Source: Anaerolineae bacterium (GTDB taxonomy: Bacteria; Chloroflexota; Anaerolineae; Aggregatilineales; Phototrophicaceae). From it: DNA of 57,063 nt. The translations under genes were made by a program, and so were the position numbers. This document shows positions 36,359-45,927 of the stretch, in pieces (position 1 is the stretch's first letter; each line of letters opens with the position of its first letter). The notes beneath the pieces are model-generated. The model did no database searches, had not been told where the DNA came from, and saw only the letters and a list, made by a program, of their open reading frames with translations. The stretch lies in NCBI GenBank assembly GCA_013360465.1, contig JABWBO010000019.1, forward strand, positions 1 to 57,063, read 5' to 3'.

Positions 36359-37294
36359 TTACGCCGGCACGACCTTGCGCCCGCGCCAGAAGAGGGCGAA
36401 CAGCGGATTGGACCCCGACTGAAGGTGATCGACAAAGCTGATGAACACGAAGCCGAAGATGAGCAGGGCGATGGCGATGATCCAGGTACTCGCGTCCATC
36501 GGCTGCACCGTCGCAGCGCCGATCTCCGCCTCGATGTAAACGCGGCGCAGCGAACCGATCATGAAGCCGACCAGCGCTGCCACCGTCACCTGCTCATAGC
36601 GCGTCAGCAGCCAGCTCAGCACGCGCGAGAAGCCGATGATGCCAACCGCGCAGCCCGCAGCGACAGCGATCAGGCTGAGGATGTCGAGCGAGCGCACCGC
36701 GCCCAGGATGAAGCGGTACTGTCCCAGAATCAGCAGGATGAACGACCCGGAGATGCCGGGCAGGATCATCGCCATAATCGCCACCGCGCCGCTGGCAAAC
36801 AGCATTGGCAGGCTGTGTTCAGAAGTCTGAAGCTCTTCCAACCCCACCAGCCAGAAAGCGAAGACGGCGGTCACGATCAAGGCGACCAGGGTCAGCGCCG
36901 ACCACTTCACCTTCAGCCCGACGCTGACGATGGAGGCGAGTACCAGCCCGCCAAAGAAGGCAAACACGTAGACCGGCTGATTTTCCATCGCATGACCGAG
37001 CAGGTTCGAGAGGCTGAAGATCGCCGCCAGGATGCCCAGCCCCAGGGCGATCAGAAAGGCAAATGGGATGTGCTGAAGCAGTTCCCGAAACTTGAACCCC
37101 AGCGCCAGGCGCAGCGCCTGAAGATTGAAGGACTTGATGGCGTTGAGCAGCGTGTCATAGATGCCGGCGATGAAGGCGATGGTCCCTCCGGAAACGCCCG
37201 GCACGATGTCGGCGGCGCCCATCGTGAAGCCGGTGAGAAACAGACGGGCATACTGTCGCGGTGTGCGCGGGCGGCTGAGGTCGAGATGTTCCAT
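36359..37294 (-). CDS. DUF368 polyprenyl-phosphate transporter-like protein
   Basis: About 311 residues from ATG 37294 (MEHLDL); a longer frame to 37375 is less likely. About nine TM helices with the family hallmark GFTMGAADIVPGVSGGTIAFIAGIYD near the N-terminus and a matching MILPGISGSFILLILGQY in the second half, an internal repeat. DUF368 member PopT was reported as an undecaprenyl-phosphate translocase. It converges on the DedA gene and lies downstream of murD. Confidence 0.92.
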   Translation of the reverse strand: MEHLDLSRPRTPRQYARLFLTGFTMGAADIVPGVSGGTIAFIAGIYDTLLNAIKSFNLQALRLALGFKFRELLQHIPFAFLIALGLGILAAIFSLSNLLGHAMENQPVYVFAFFGGLVLASIVSVGLKVKWSALTLVALIVTAVFAFWLVGLEELQTSEHSLPMLFASGAVAIMAMILPGISGSFILLILGQYRFILGAVRSLDILSLIAVAAGCAVGIIGFSRVLSWLLTRYEQVTVAALVGFMIGSLRRVYIEAEIGAATVQPMDASTWIIAIALLIFGFVFISFVDHLQSGSNPLFALFWRGRKVVPA

Positions 37295-37394
37295 ATCGAG
37301 TGATGTCTCCAAGCTTCTGGTTGATCTTGATGGCATTATACAGGAGGCGTCCGCCAGTTTCCTCAGGCGAGGCAAAAAATCTGTGAATTCGCCG

Positions 37395-38762
37395 CTACAG
37401 CACCTCTACCAGCGCCCGAAAATGGTCGCCCCGCGCCGCGAAGTCGGTATAGGCGTCGTAGCTGGTGCAGCCCGGTGAGAGCAGCACCACATCGCCCGCC
37501 TGGGCGATCTTCGCCGCCTGCTGGACCGCCTCACCCAACCCGGCGACTCGCGTGATCGGCTCGTCGCTGCCGCACACCCGTTTGACCGCCTCGACGATGC
37601 CGTCGCCGAACTCGCCGAAGGCGATCAGATGACGGCACTTGCCGAGCGCCAGCAGGAGCATCTGCTCCCAGGGCAGTTTCTTGTCCCGTCCGCCCAGCAG
37701 CAGCACCAGCGGCTCGTTGAACGACCTGAGCGCTGCGATTACCCGCTCCGGCGCGGTGGCGATGCTGTCGTTGATGTAAGTCACGCCGTCTCTGACGCGG
37801 ACGATTTGCAGGCGGTGCGCCACCCCGCGAAAGTCGCGGATCGCCGCCGCCATCGCCTCGACCGGGACGCCGCCCGCTCCAGCGGTGGCGCAGGCTGCCA
37901 GCGCATTGCTGACGTTGTGTTCACCGCGCACCTGCAAGGCGCTTCGGTCGCAGACGATCTTCGGCTCGCCTTCCGGGCTGGATACGCCGCTGACCGCCAG
38001 CCGCTCGCCAATCAGAAATGCGCCGTCGGGGACCATCTCGTAGAGCGAAAACCAGGCGACGGAGCCGGGAGCCGCGCTTTCCAGCGACCTGCTGCCCTCG
38101 TCATCCCTGCCCAGCACGGCGACATCCCGTTCACCCTGAAAGGCGACGATACGCGCCTTTGCCGCCGCGTATACCTCCATCGTGCCGTGCCGATCCAGAT
38201 GGTTAGGGGTGATGTTCAGCACCGTGCTGACCGCCGGGCTGATCGCCATGATCTCTAACTGAAAGCTGGACAGCTCCATCACCACCCGGTCCTGCCGGCT
38301 GATGATCGGCAGGACGTTGAGCAGCACGTCGCCGATGTTGCCGCCGACCCAGGTGCGGTAGCCCGCCTTCTTGAACATCTCGCCGACGAGCGTCGTGGTG
38401 GTCGTTTTGCCGGCGCTGCCGGTGATGCCGATCACCGGCGCGGTACAGCGCTCCAGGAAGAGCTGGGCGTCGTTGCTCAGCGGGACCCGGTAGCGGCGCG
38501 CCATCTGGACGATCTCCAGTTCGAGCGGCACGCCTCCGCTGATGCAGAGCAGGTCACAGCCTTCCAGCAGCGTGATCGGATGCCCGCCCAGGACGAATTC
38601 GACGCCGGGGTATTCCGCCGGATTTAGTTTCAGCTGCTCGGCGCTGCGCATATCGCTGACGACGACGCGCGCGCCGATGGAGGGCAGCCAGCGCGCCAGC
38701 GCTTTGCCCTGCCGGGCGAACCCCAGGACGACGACGTTTCTACCCTGTAGTGGATCACGCAT
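37395..38762 (-). CDS. murD: UDP-N-acetylmuramoylalanine--D-glutamate ligase MurD
   Basis: 455 residues. N-terminal UDP-binding Rossmann (VVVLGFARQGKALARWL), P-loop VIGITGSAGKTTTTTLVGEMF, LNITPNHLDRHGTMEVYAAAKARI in the central domain, YINDSIATAPERVIAALRSF and VLLSPGCTSYDAYTDFAARGDHF at the C-terminus. Usual length. It sits 35 bases after mraY; the next wall genes (murE, murF) are missing from the cluster. Confidence 0.96.
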   Translation of the reverse strand: MRDPLQGRNVVVLGFARQGKALARWLPSIGARVVVSDMRSAEQLKLNPAEYPGVEFVLGGHPITLLEGCDLLCISGGVPLELEIVQMARRYRVPLSNDAQLFLERCTAPVIGITGSAGKTTTTTLVGEMFKKAGYRTWVGGNIGDVLLNVLPIISRQDRVVMELSSFQLEIMAISPAVSTVLNITPNHLDRHGTMEVYAAAKARIVAFQGERDVAVLGRDDEGSRSLESAAPGSVAWFSLYEMVPDGAFLIGERLAVSGVSSPEGEPKIVCDRSALQVRGEHNVSNALAACATAGAGGVPVEAMAAAIRDFRGVAHRLQIVRVRDGVTYINDSIATAPERVIAALRSFNEPLVLLLGGRDKKLPWEQMLLLALGKCRHLIAFGEFGDGIVEAVKRVCGSDEPITRVAGLGEAVQQAAKIAQAGDVVLLSPGCTSYDAYTDFAARGDHFRALVEVL

Positions 38763-38797
38763 GATTCATCTCACCAGATGGTTTGCAGTGGGTATGT

Positions 38798-39814
38798 CTA
38801 TAACAGCGCCAGCGCCACGCCGATCATCGCCGAAAGCAGCCCGACCAGCCAGAAGCGCTGCACGATCTGCGTTTCGCTCCAGCCGACCAGCTCGAAATGA
38901 TGATGCAGCGGCGACATTTTGAAGAGGCGCTGCCCCTTCGTGGCTTTGAAATAGACGATTTGCAGGACGACGCTGACGGCTTCGGCGACCGGCACGACGG
39001 CGATGATCGGCAACAGAAGCCACTGCCCGGTCATGATCGCCACCGTCGCCAAAGTCGAACCCAACGCCATCGAGCCGATGTCGCCCATGAACATCTGCGC
39101 CGGATGCGCGTTGTACCACAGGAAGGCGAAGCACGCCCCGACCAGGATGAAACACAGTTGGACCAGGAAGATCTGCCCCTGAAGGTAGGCGATAATGCCA
39201 TAGGCGGCGAAGGCGCTGGCGGTGATGATCCCGGCGAGTCCATCCAGCCCATCGGTGAAATTGACGGCGTTGGACATGGCGACGATCAGGAACACCATGA
39301 TCGGCACGAACAGGAACGGTGAAATAGGAATCTGCGCGTTGATCAGCGGCAGGACGATGACGTTGGCGAACTGGAAACCGCCTTCGTAGAACGCGAATAC
39401 GACCGCGACGACGCCGGCGATGAGAATCTGCCCGATCATCTTCTGACGCGGGGTCAGCCCTTCGCCCTGACGCGCCGTGCCGCGCGCCCGTCGAAAGCCC
39501 TGCCAGTCATCGACCGCCCCCAGCGCGGCGAAGCCGATCATCACCACCAGCGGCAGCAGGATCGACGCGCCGGTGACGGTGCGAATGACGTTGACCAGGT
39601 TGAGCGCGGCGGTGATCGCCAGAGTCGGCAGCAGGATCAGGATGCCGCCCATCGTCGGCGTCCCGGCTTTGTGTTCGTGCTGTTTCAGCCCTTCACGAAT
39701 CTGTTTGCCGGCGCGCAGGCGGCGCAGAATCTCCACCAGCGGTCCGCCCCAGATCACGCCGAGCAGGAACGCCAGCGCGCCGACCGTCAATGCGAATGGC
39801 AGTCCATTGCTCAT
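38798..39814 (-). CDS. mraY: Phospho-MurNAc-pentapeptide transferase MraY
   Basis: 338 residues, about ten TM helices. Signatures: EHKAGTPTMGGILIL, the acidic pair in ALGAVDDWQGFRR, NAVNFTDGLDGLAG, and the HHHFELVGW histidine cluster near the C-terminus. It makes lipid I from UDP-MurNAc-pentapeptide and undecaprenyl phosphate. It follows ftsI by 26 bases. Confidence 0.97.
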   Translation of the reverse strand: MSNGLPFALTVGALAFLLGVIWGGPLVEILRRLRAGKQIREGLKQHEHKAGTPTMGGILILLPTLAITAALNLVNVIRTVTGASILLPLVVMIGFAALGAVDDWQGFRRARGTARQGEGLTPRQKMIGQILIAGVVAVVFAFYEGGFQFANVIVLPLINAQIPISPFLFVPIMVFLIVAMSNAVNFTDGLDGLAGIITASAFAAYGIIAYLQGQIFLVQLCFILVGACFAFLWYNAHPAQMFMGDIGSMALGSTLATVAIMTGQWLLLPIIAVVPVAEAVSVVLQIVYFKATKGQRLFKMSPLHHHFELVGWSETQIVQRFWLVGLLSAMIGVALALL

Positions 39815-39840
39815 AAACCCGTTGTCCTCGTCGTAAACCG

Positions 39841-41589
39841 TCAGCGCCGGATATGATTGACCGAACCGCCCTGCGCCTGAAGCGCCAGACGCACATCGTC
39901 CGTCGGTATTTCCAGCAGGATCACCAGCCGTTCCGCCAGCTGGCGGAAGGTCGGCGCGGCGGTCTGCGAACCCCAGTATTCCGCCGGACGGTCGAGCTTG
40001 ACCAGGATCGACACCTGCGGATCATCCGCCGGGAAAAAGCCGACGAAGGAGGCGATGGATGTCCCCTGCTCGTAGCCGATCGGCGTAGGAATTTCCGCCG
40101 TCCCGGTTTTGCCGGCAATCGAGTAGCCGGACAGCGACGCCGCGCCGTCCAAGCCATCATCCACCACCGCGACCATCATATCGGTGACGATGCCCGCCGT
40201 CTCGGTGGAGATCGGGCGTCCCAGGTTCGCCGTCCGCGCCGGAATCGCCTCGTCGCCGTCGAGGATTTGAAAGACGACGCGCGGCTGCATCATCAGCCCG
40301 CCGTTGGCGATGGCGTTGACGGCAGTCAGCATTTGCAGCGGCGTGACCGCGACTCCCTGCCCGAAGCTGTTAGTACACAGATTCTTCTCGTTCCAGATCG
40401 GGTCGCCCGGCGTGGGCAGCTGCCCCGCCTGCTCGCCTTCGAGATCGACCCCGGTCAGGCGTCCGATGCCGAACTTGCCCATCATCGAATAGAAGTCGGT
40501 CGCCCCCATGCGCGTGCTGATCGTCGCCGTCCCCACATTGAGAGACTGCACCAGGATTTGCGTGACATCGACGACGCCGCGCGCCCCGCCATCCCAGTTG
40601 CGGATGCCCTCGCACGCCCCGCCCAGGCTGCCCTGATCGTTGTAGGTGAAGTCCGGCGTGACCGCGCCGGTCTCCAGCCCAGAGGCGACCGTCAGCACCT
40701 TGAAGATCGACCCCGGTTCGAACTGCTGTCCAATCGCCGGGCTGGTCAACACACGCGCATCCGCCGTGTCATAGGTGTTCGGATCGAACGACGGAAAGGA
40801 AGCCATCGCCAGGATGTCGCCGTTGCGCGGGTTCATCACGATGATCGTCCCGCCGGTGGCATCGTAGCGGTCGATGGCGCTGATCAGCTCGCTTTCGACC
40901 ACGAACTGCACATCGCGATCTATCGTCAGCAGGATGTCCTTGCCGCGATCCTGTTCAAAGTCGATGAGCGGAACCTCAAAAGGGATATTGCTCACCCGGC
41001 GCGTGCGCACTTCGCCGGCAAGCTGGCTGTTGTAGTGCCCTTCGACGCCGAAATAGCCGCGCAGGTCGCCGGCGACGAAGCCGATCACCTGGGCGGCAAC
41101 CGGTCCCTGGGGGTAACTGCGGCGGGGAACCGTGTCGAGCGTGATTTCATCCAGGTTGAGCGCACGCAGTCCCGCCGCCTGATCGGCGCTGACATTCGCC
41201 GCCACCTGCACCCAGGGCACATCCTGGTTCATGAGGTCGAACAATTCCAGCTCGCTCACGTTGATGATCGCCGCCATCTGCGTGGCGGTCTCGCGCGGGT
41301 CGCTGATCAGCGCCGGGCTGATGCCGACGCGATATTCCAGTGTGTTGACCGCCATCGCCTCGCCGTGCCGGTCATAGATGTTGCCGCGCGCCGTCGCCAG
41401 CTGAAGCGTGCGCGAGTAGCCGCTGTCGCGCAGGTTGTTGAGATAGGTCTGCGTTTCGGCATCGAGCGGAAACTGGAAGGACAGCAGACGAAACGCCAGG
41501 ACCAGACTGGCGGCGATCAAGCCGAGGACGACGATGGGCAGCCGCTGTCGCAGGGTTTGCTGCTGCGGAAAGGTCGCGCTGGTCGCCAT
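39841..41589 (-). CDS. ftsI: Septal class B penicillin-binding protein FtsI
   Basis: 582 residues. TM helix at 17-37, dimerisation/pedestal domain (ATARGNIYDRHGEAMAVN), transpeptidase domain with SxxK at Ser294-Ile-Phe-Lys297 (Ile where Thr is common), SxN at Ser349-Leu-Asn351 and KTG at 494-496. No PASTA domains. It cross-links septal peptidoglycan with FtsW. Five bases separate it from the ftsL-like gene upstream. Confidence 0.95.
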   Translation of the reverse strand: MATSATFPQQQTLRQRLPIVVLGLIAASLVLAFRLLSFQFPLDAETQTYLNNLRDSGYSRTLQLATARGNIYDRHGEAMAVNTLEYRVGISPALISDPRETATQMAAIINVSELELFDLMNQDVPWVQVAANVSADQAAGLRALNLDEITLDTVPRRSYPQGPVAAQVIGFVAGDLRGYFGVEGHYNSQLAGEVRTRRVSNIPFEVPLIDFEQDRGKDILLTIDRDVQFVVESELISAIDRYDATGGTIIVMNPRNGDILAMASFPSFDPNTYDTADARVLTSPAIGQQFEPGSIFKVLTVASGLETGAVTPDFTYNDQGSLGGACEGIRNWDGGARGVVDVTQILVQSLNVGTATISTRMGATDFYSMMGKFGIGRLTGVDLEGEQAGQLPTPGDPIWNEKNLCTNSFGQGVAVTPLQMLTAVNAIANGGLMMQPRVVFQILDGDEAIPARTANLGRPISTETAGIVTDMMVAVVDDGLDGAASLSGYSIAGKTGTAEIPTPIGYEQGTSIASFVGFFPADDPQVSILVKLDRPAEYWGSQTAAPTFRQLAERLVILLEIPTDDVRLALQAQGGSVNHIRR

Positions 41590-41594
41590 GTGCC

Positions 41595-42071
41595 TTACTG
41601 CGCCTCTTGACCGAACGATTCGAGCTGCCGGCGGATGTCGTCGAAGAGCATGTTGAGCCAGCCGCCGAAGTCCTCATTATAGTCCGGCAGCGCACCGGAA
41701 TCAGAATCCAGCGGGACGATCTGAATCTCGCGTTCGGGATCGTAGCCATCGACCACGATATAGACGATCTGGTCGGCGTCTGCCGGGATGAAGCCCATCG
41801 CTTCAGCGCGCGCCTGCAAGCGGGGCATACTCTGCAGGATGGCGATCTCGCCGCGAAGCTGTTCGACCGACTGTTCCAGCGTATTGCGCGCGGAAATCAT
41901 GTCGTTCAGCTGACGCCCCAGCGCCGACATGTGCGCCGACTGCGACAGATACAGTGCGCCCATGATCACCGCGACGAACAACCCCAGCGTCGCCAGCGCT
42001 ACCGCCTGACGCTGGGGTCGCCAGCGAGCGCGGTCGAGGACGTGTCCAAACCAATCACCGCGTGCCTGCAT
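41595..42071 (-). CDS. FtsL/DivIC-like small division protein
   Basis: 158 residues. Basic N-terminus, one TM helix (VALATLGLFVAVIMGALYL), then a heptad-rich coiled coil (HMSALGRQLNDMISARNTLEQSVEQLRGEIA). The terminal part is acidic. Topology, size and position between rsmH and ftsI match FtsL, which forms a complex with FtsQ. FtsL sequences are poorly conserved, so the call rests on context. It overlaps rsmH by 17 bases. Confidence 0.75.
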   Translation of the reverse strand: MQARGDWFGHVLDRARWRPQRQAVALATLGLFVAVIMGALYLSQSAHMSALGRQLNDMISARNTLEQSVEQLRGEIAILQSMPRLQARAEAMGFIPADADQIVYIVVDGYDPEREIQIVPLDSDSGALPDYNEDFGGWLNMLFDDIRRQLESFGQEAQ

Positions 42072-42975
42072 CGCGTTTCCTGACTACGCGCAGTTTTGCG
42101 CTTCTGCTGCGTGCATTATGCGTGATTTCAGCCTCATCCGCCACTATCGGCTTGCGCGTGAGCAGCTCGACGCTCGCCCGATGCCCGCACACGCAGACCG
42201 GGATCTTCGGCGGGCAGATGCAGTCGGTCGCCGCCCGCCTGAAGGCGTCTTTGACTAAGCGATCTTCCAGGCTGTGGAAGCTGATCACGGCAAGGCGTCC
42301 CCCCGGGCGCAGCAGATCTATCGCCTGCGGCAGGGCGCGCTCGACGACGCCCAGTTCATCGTTGACCGCGATGCGCAGCGCCTGGAAGGTCCGTGTCGCC
42401 GGATGGATGGCATCTCCATGACGGGGGAGCGCGCGTTCGATGACCGCCGCGAGCGCGGCGGTGGTCGTCAGAGGGCGGGCGCGGAGGATGGCGCGGGCGA
42501 TTCGGCGGCTCTCCCGCTCCTCGCCGTAGCGAAAGATCAGGTCGGCGAGGTCATCCTGATCCAGCGTGTTGATCAGGTCGGCGGCGCTGCGCCCGCCAGC
42601 GTCGGGGTCAAAGCGCATGTCCAGCGGCGCGTCGGCACGAAATGAGAAACCGCGTTCCGGGGTATCGAACTGCATGGAAGAGACACCGAGGTCGAGGAGG
42701 ATGGCGTCCACGCCGTCGGACCAGCCGATCCGCTCCGCCTCGAGCCGCATGTCGGCGTAGCTGGCGTGGACGATGTGCGCCCGGTCGCCAAAAGGCGCGA
42801 GACGGTCGGTCGCCAGACGGATGGCGGTCGGGTCCAGGTCGAAGCCCAGCAGCACCCCGGCTCCGCCTTGCAGCAGCGCGGCGCTGTGCCCCCCTGCCCC
42901 GACGGTTCCATCGATGACTCGCGCCGCCGGCAGCAGATGATCGAGGATCGGTTGGAGCAAAACCGGGATGTGCAT
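42055..42975 (-). CDS. rsmH: 16S rRNA m4C1402 methyltransferase RsmH
   Basis: 306 residues. It starts MHIPVLLQPILDHL, has the SAM motif DGTVGAGGHSAALL, ILLDLGVSSMQFDTPERGFSFR, TFQALRIAVNDELG and VISFHSLEDRLVK, all diagnostic. In most bacteria mraZ precedes it; here 156 bases without mraZ separate it from rimO. First gene of the rsmH-ftsL-ftsI-mraY-murD run. Confidence 0.97.
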   Translation of the reverse strand: MHIPVLLQPILDHLLPAARVIDGTVGAGGHSAALLQGGAGVLLGFDLDPTAIRLATDRLAPFGDRAHIVHASYADMRLEAERIGWSDGVDAILLDLGVSSMQFDTPERGFSFRADAPLDMRFDPDAGGRSAADLINTLDQDDLADLIFRYGEERESRRIARAILRARPLTTTAALAAVIERALPRHGDAIHPATRTFQALRIAVNDELGVVERALPQAIDLLRPGGRLAVISFHSLEDRLVKDAFRRAATDCICPPKIPVCVCGHRASVELLTRKPIVADEAEITHNARSRSAKLRVVRKRDAGTR

Positions 42976-43131
42976 AAGATAGGGGTTTCCCCGCGCCGGA
43001 GAACTATAAGCCGATGGGATGGGATAGCAGGTAAAGCTGTCGTACTGCTCTCCGCAGATGCCCCGCCTCGTGTAGATCGGCGCTGTCGCTGAACTGATCG
43101 ACGCTGCCGATGCGCCCGCGAGAGGCGATGC

Positions 43132-44577
43132 CTACTGCGGGGCGCGGCGCTCCGGCAGCATGCCCGCGCTGTAGATCTTGCCCGGCTCGATGATGATCGG
43201 CGCGCCAGTATCGACGGCGGCGAACAGGTCGTAGGTGGTCGCCCCGGTGATGCGCACCGGCACGATTTCGCCGACCGGCAGCTCGCCCTCGACGATGACG
43301 TAGCCGTCGATCTCCGGGGCGTCGCGATAGCTGCGCCCCAGGCTGAGCCTGGTATCGAGCAGGTTGCCGTCTTCGTCTTCGGCGTCACCGTAACCATCGA
43401 CCAACACCGACAGCGTTTTGCCGACGTAGGACTGGTTCTTCTTCAGGCTGATCGCCTGCTGCATCTCCATCAGGGCGTTCCAGCGGGCTTCCTTCACCTC
43501 GTCGGGGACCTGGTCCGGCAGCAGCGCGCTGGGCGTGCCGATCTCATAGCTGTACTTGAACGCGCCGACCCGGTCGAATTCCAGGTCGCGCACAAACTGA
43601 AGGAGCGTGTTGAATTCTTCGTCCGTCTCGCCCGGATAGCCAACGATGAAGGTCGTCCGCACCGTCAAGTCGGGCATGGCGGCGCGCATCGACGCCAGCG
43701 TCTCGTAAACCCATTCAACCTTCGCCGGGCGTTTCATGCGCTTGAGGGTTTCGCGGTGTCCGTGCTGAAGCGGCATATCCAGGTAGCGCAGGATCTGCGG
43801 GTGCTTCGCCATCGTCTCGATCAGCGGCGGCGTGACGTAGCCCGGATAGGCGTACATGACGCGAATCCAGGGGATTTCCGGCGCTTCGCTGACGATGGCG
43901 TCCAGCAGGTACGCCAGACCATCCTTCAACCCCAGGTCATAGCCGTAGTCGGTGGTGTCCTGGGCGATCAGGATCAGCTCCTTCACACCCGCCGCCTGAA
44001 GCGCCTTCGCCTCGGCGATGATGCTGGCGATGGGGCGGCTGACCGCCGTACCCTTGATCTTGGGGATGGCGCAGAACGCGCAGGGGCGGCGGCAGCCATC
44101 GGCGATCTTCAGATAGGCGCTCGCCCCCTGCTGCGCGACGCGCAGGACCTGTCCTTCGTCGCGCCCGACGGTCTCGGCGTCGGTCGGCAGATGGTAGAGC
44201 GGTTCCGGGTGTTTGCGCTGGCGCAGCCGCGTGACCAGATCGAAGATGTCCATCCAGCGGCGCGTGCCGATCACACCATCCAGCCCCGGCAGCTCTTCTA
44301 CCAGATCGGACCCGTAGCGCTGCGACAGGCAGCCGGCGGCGACGACGTACTGTCCCTTGCGCCGTCCTTCGATCAGCTCGCGCAGCGTGTCGATTGATTC
44401 CTGCTTGGCGGCGTCGATGAACCCGCAGGTGTTGACGATGATCACTTCCGCCTGCTGCGGCGCGCCAACGGCTGTCATGCCCTGGCGGTTCAGGACCTGC
44501 GCCATGCTCTCGCTGTCCACCGTATTCTTGGCGCAGCCCAGGCTGACGAGGCAGTATTTGTCTTTTCTGGATGCCAT
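43132..44577 (-). CDS. rimO: Ribosomal protein uS12 methylthiotransferase RimO
   Basis: 481 residues, radical-SAM enzyme that thiomethylates an Asp of uS12. N-terminal UPF0004 domain with three cluster Cys (CLVSLGCAKNTVDSE, NTCGFID, AAGCLSQRY), radical-SAM motif CRRPCAFC, C-terminal TRAM domain (GKTLSVLVDGYGDAEDEDG). The SLGCAKNTVDSE start separates RimO from MiaB. It follows the rodZ-like gene by 13 bases. Confidence 0.96.
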   Translation of the reverse strand: MASRKDKYCLVSLGCAKNTVDSESMAQVLNRQGMTAVGAPQQAEVIIVNTCGFIDAAKQESIDTLRELIEGRRKGQYVVAAGCLSQRYGSDLVEELPGLDGVIGTRRWMDIFDLVTRLRQRKHPEPLYHLPTDAETVGRDEGQVLRVAQQGASAYLKIADGCRRPCAFCAIPKIKGTAVSRPIASIIAEAKALQAAGVKELILIAQDTTDYGYDLGLKDGLAYLLDAIVSEAPEIPWIRVMYAYPGYVTPPLIETMAKHPQILRYLDMPLQHGHRETLKRMKRPAKVEWVYETLASMRAAMPDLTVRTTFIVGYPGETDEEFNTLLQFVRDLEFDRVGAFKYSYEIGTPSALLPDQVPDEVKEARWNALMEMQQAISLKKNQSYVGKTLSVLVDGYGDAEDEDGNLLDTRLSLGRSYRDAPEIDGYVIVEGELPVGEIVPVRITGATTYDLFAAVDTGAPIIIEPGKIYSAGMLPERRAPQ

Positions 44578-44590
44578 TCTCTCGTATGTC

Positions 44591-45844
44591 CTACGTAACT
44601 TTCGTCGGGGTTGCTCCGGGCGCGGGTTCGCGCGGCGGCAGGATCGCCGTCGGCGAAGGCGTCAGGGTGTGGGTCGGAACCGGCGTCTCGGTCGGGATCG
44701 GCGTGATCGTCGGCGTTGCGGTCGGCGGCGGCGTCAGTGAAGGCGTCAGCGTGATCGTCGGCGTGCTGGTCGGCACGGGCGTATCGCTCGGCGTCGGCGT
44801 GATCGTCGGCGTGTTGGTGATGGTCGGCGTATCGCTCGGCGTCGGGCTGGGACCTGGGGTATTGGTCGGCGTCAGCAGCTCGACCAGCGCGCCGCTGTCC
44901 GAGGTCGGCGGCGGCGGCTGAGTCGGCGGCGTCTCCGGCGTCGGATCGAAACCGGGACCGGTCTGCACCTCGACGCCCGCCGGCGTGAAGGTCAGGAAGA
45001 CCGCCTGCCCCCGGTCCCCAAAGACCGGCTGACGCTGTCCGTTATAGACGATGCGCAGCGCCTCGGCGTTGCTGGCGGCGATTTCAACCTGGCTGTTCGC
45101 CGGCACTTCCAGCACATCGCCGCGCCGCGCCAACCCCTGGTACTGGCTGACTCCGTCGGCGCTCAGACGAAGATAGCTGCGCTGGGTCATCTCAATCGTC
45201 ACCAGCACGCCGTCACCGCTGAAATTCGTCTGTAGCGGCAGCGCCACCGTCGGCGTCGCCGGTATGGGCGGAAGCGGCGTGAAGGTCGCCGGGGCGGGCG
45301 GCACGCCGATCACCGTCGCGTTCGGATCGGATACGACTTCCGGCGGCAGGCTGTCCACGTTGCTGCTGCGCAGGAGTTCCGCCGCCACGAAGACGATCAC
45401 GCCGATCGCCGCCAGCGCCGCGACGATTCGCAGGAGCGCCGCCCCCAATCCGCCGCGCCGCCGGTCGCGCAGACCGGTAGTCGCGCCTGACGCCATGCTG
45501 GGCGCAGCCGGGATGACCGGCTGCGTATCGGTGACAGAACGGGCGGCGGTGCGCGGCGCGCTGCCGTTTTTGCGGCGGCGTCGATTCCGGGCGTTAGTGG
45601 CTTCCAGCAGGGCTTCTTCGTAGAGGACCAGCACACGGTCTTCATCAAGACCCAGAAAGCGGGCGTAATTGCGCACAAAGCCGCGAATCTGAATCGGCGC
45701 GAATTCCGGCAGCGTGAACTCGCCCACCTCGAAGGCTTCGAGGATGCGCCGGCGGATGCGGAGCGCGCGCTCCGCTTCATCCAGCGTGAGTTCTTTCGCT
45801 TCGCGGGTCTGGCGCAGAAAGCGCCCCAGTGCTTGCGGGTCCAT
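44591..45844 (-). CDS. RodZ-like helix-turn-helix membrane protein with Pro/Thr-rich tail
   Basis: 417 residues. HTH_25 domain at the N-terminus (MDPQALGRFLRQTREAKELTLDEAERALRI), TM helix at about 140-162 (IVAALAAIGVIVFVAAELL), an extracellular DUF4115 domain (VLVTIEMTQRSYLRLSADG). The last 90 or so residues are a low-complexity T-P/S-P array (TPTPSDTPVPTSTPT style). RodZ links MreB to the elongation machinery, but no mreB is in the window. The tail resembles extracellular spacers common in Chloroflexota. Confidence 0.85.
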   Translation of the reverse strand: MDPQALGRFLRQTREAKELTLDEAERALRIRRRILEAFEVGEFTLPEFAPIQIRGFVRNYARFLGLDEDRVLVLYEEALLEATNARNRRRRKNGSAPRTAARSVTDTQPVIPAAPSMASGATTGLRDRRRGGLGAALLRIVAALAAIGVIVFVAAELLRSSNVDSLPPEVVSDPNATVIGVPPAPATFTPLPPIPATPTVALPLQTNFSGDGVLVTIEMTQRSYLRLSADGVSQYQGLARRGDVLEVPANSQVEIAASNAEALRIVYNGQRQPVFGDRGQAVFLTFTPAGVEVQTGPGFDPTPETPPTQPPPPTSDSGALVELLTPTNTPGPSPTPSDTPTITNTPTITPTPSDTPVPTSTPTITLTPSLTPPPTATPTITPIPTETPVPTHTLTPSPTAILPPREPAPGATPTKVT

Positions 45845-45863
45845 GCCTCAGCCTGAACAATAA

Positions 45864-45886
45864 AGGGCATGGCGCTGCCATGCCCT
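45864..45886 (-). terminator. Rho-independent terminator after rplI
   Basis: Perfect 10-bp stem AGGGCATGGC/GCCATGCCCT with a 3-base loop, 41 bases after the rplI stop. On the minus strand it is followed by TTATTGTT. It separates rplI from the rodZ-led transcript. Confidence 0.85.
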
Positions 45887-45927
45887 CAAGGTCGCCCGAT
45901 CGGCTGGAGCGAGCAGAAACAGCCGCG

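Noticed and set aside
44650-44870. Tandem DNA repeat or CRISPR-like array
   Set aside because: The repetitive DNA is explained by the Pro/Thr-rich protein tail; units are irregular and in frame.
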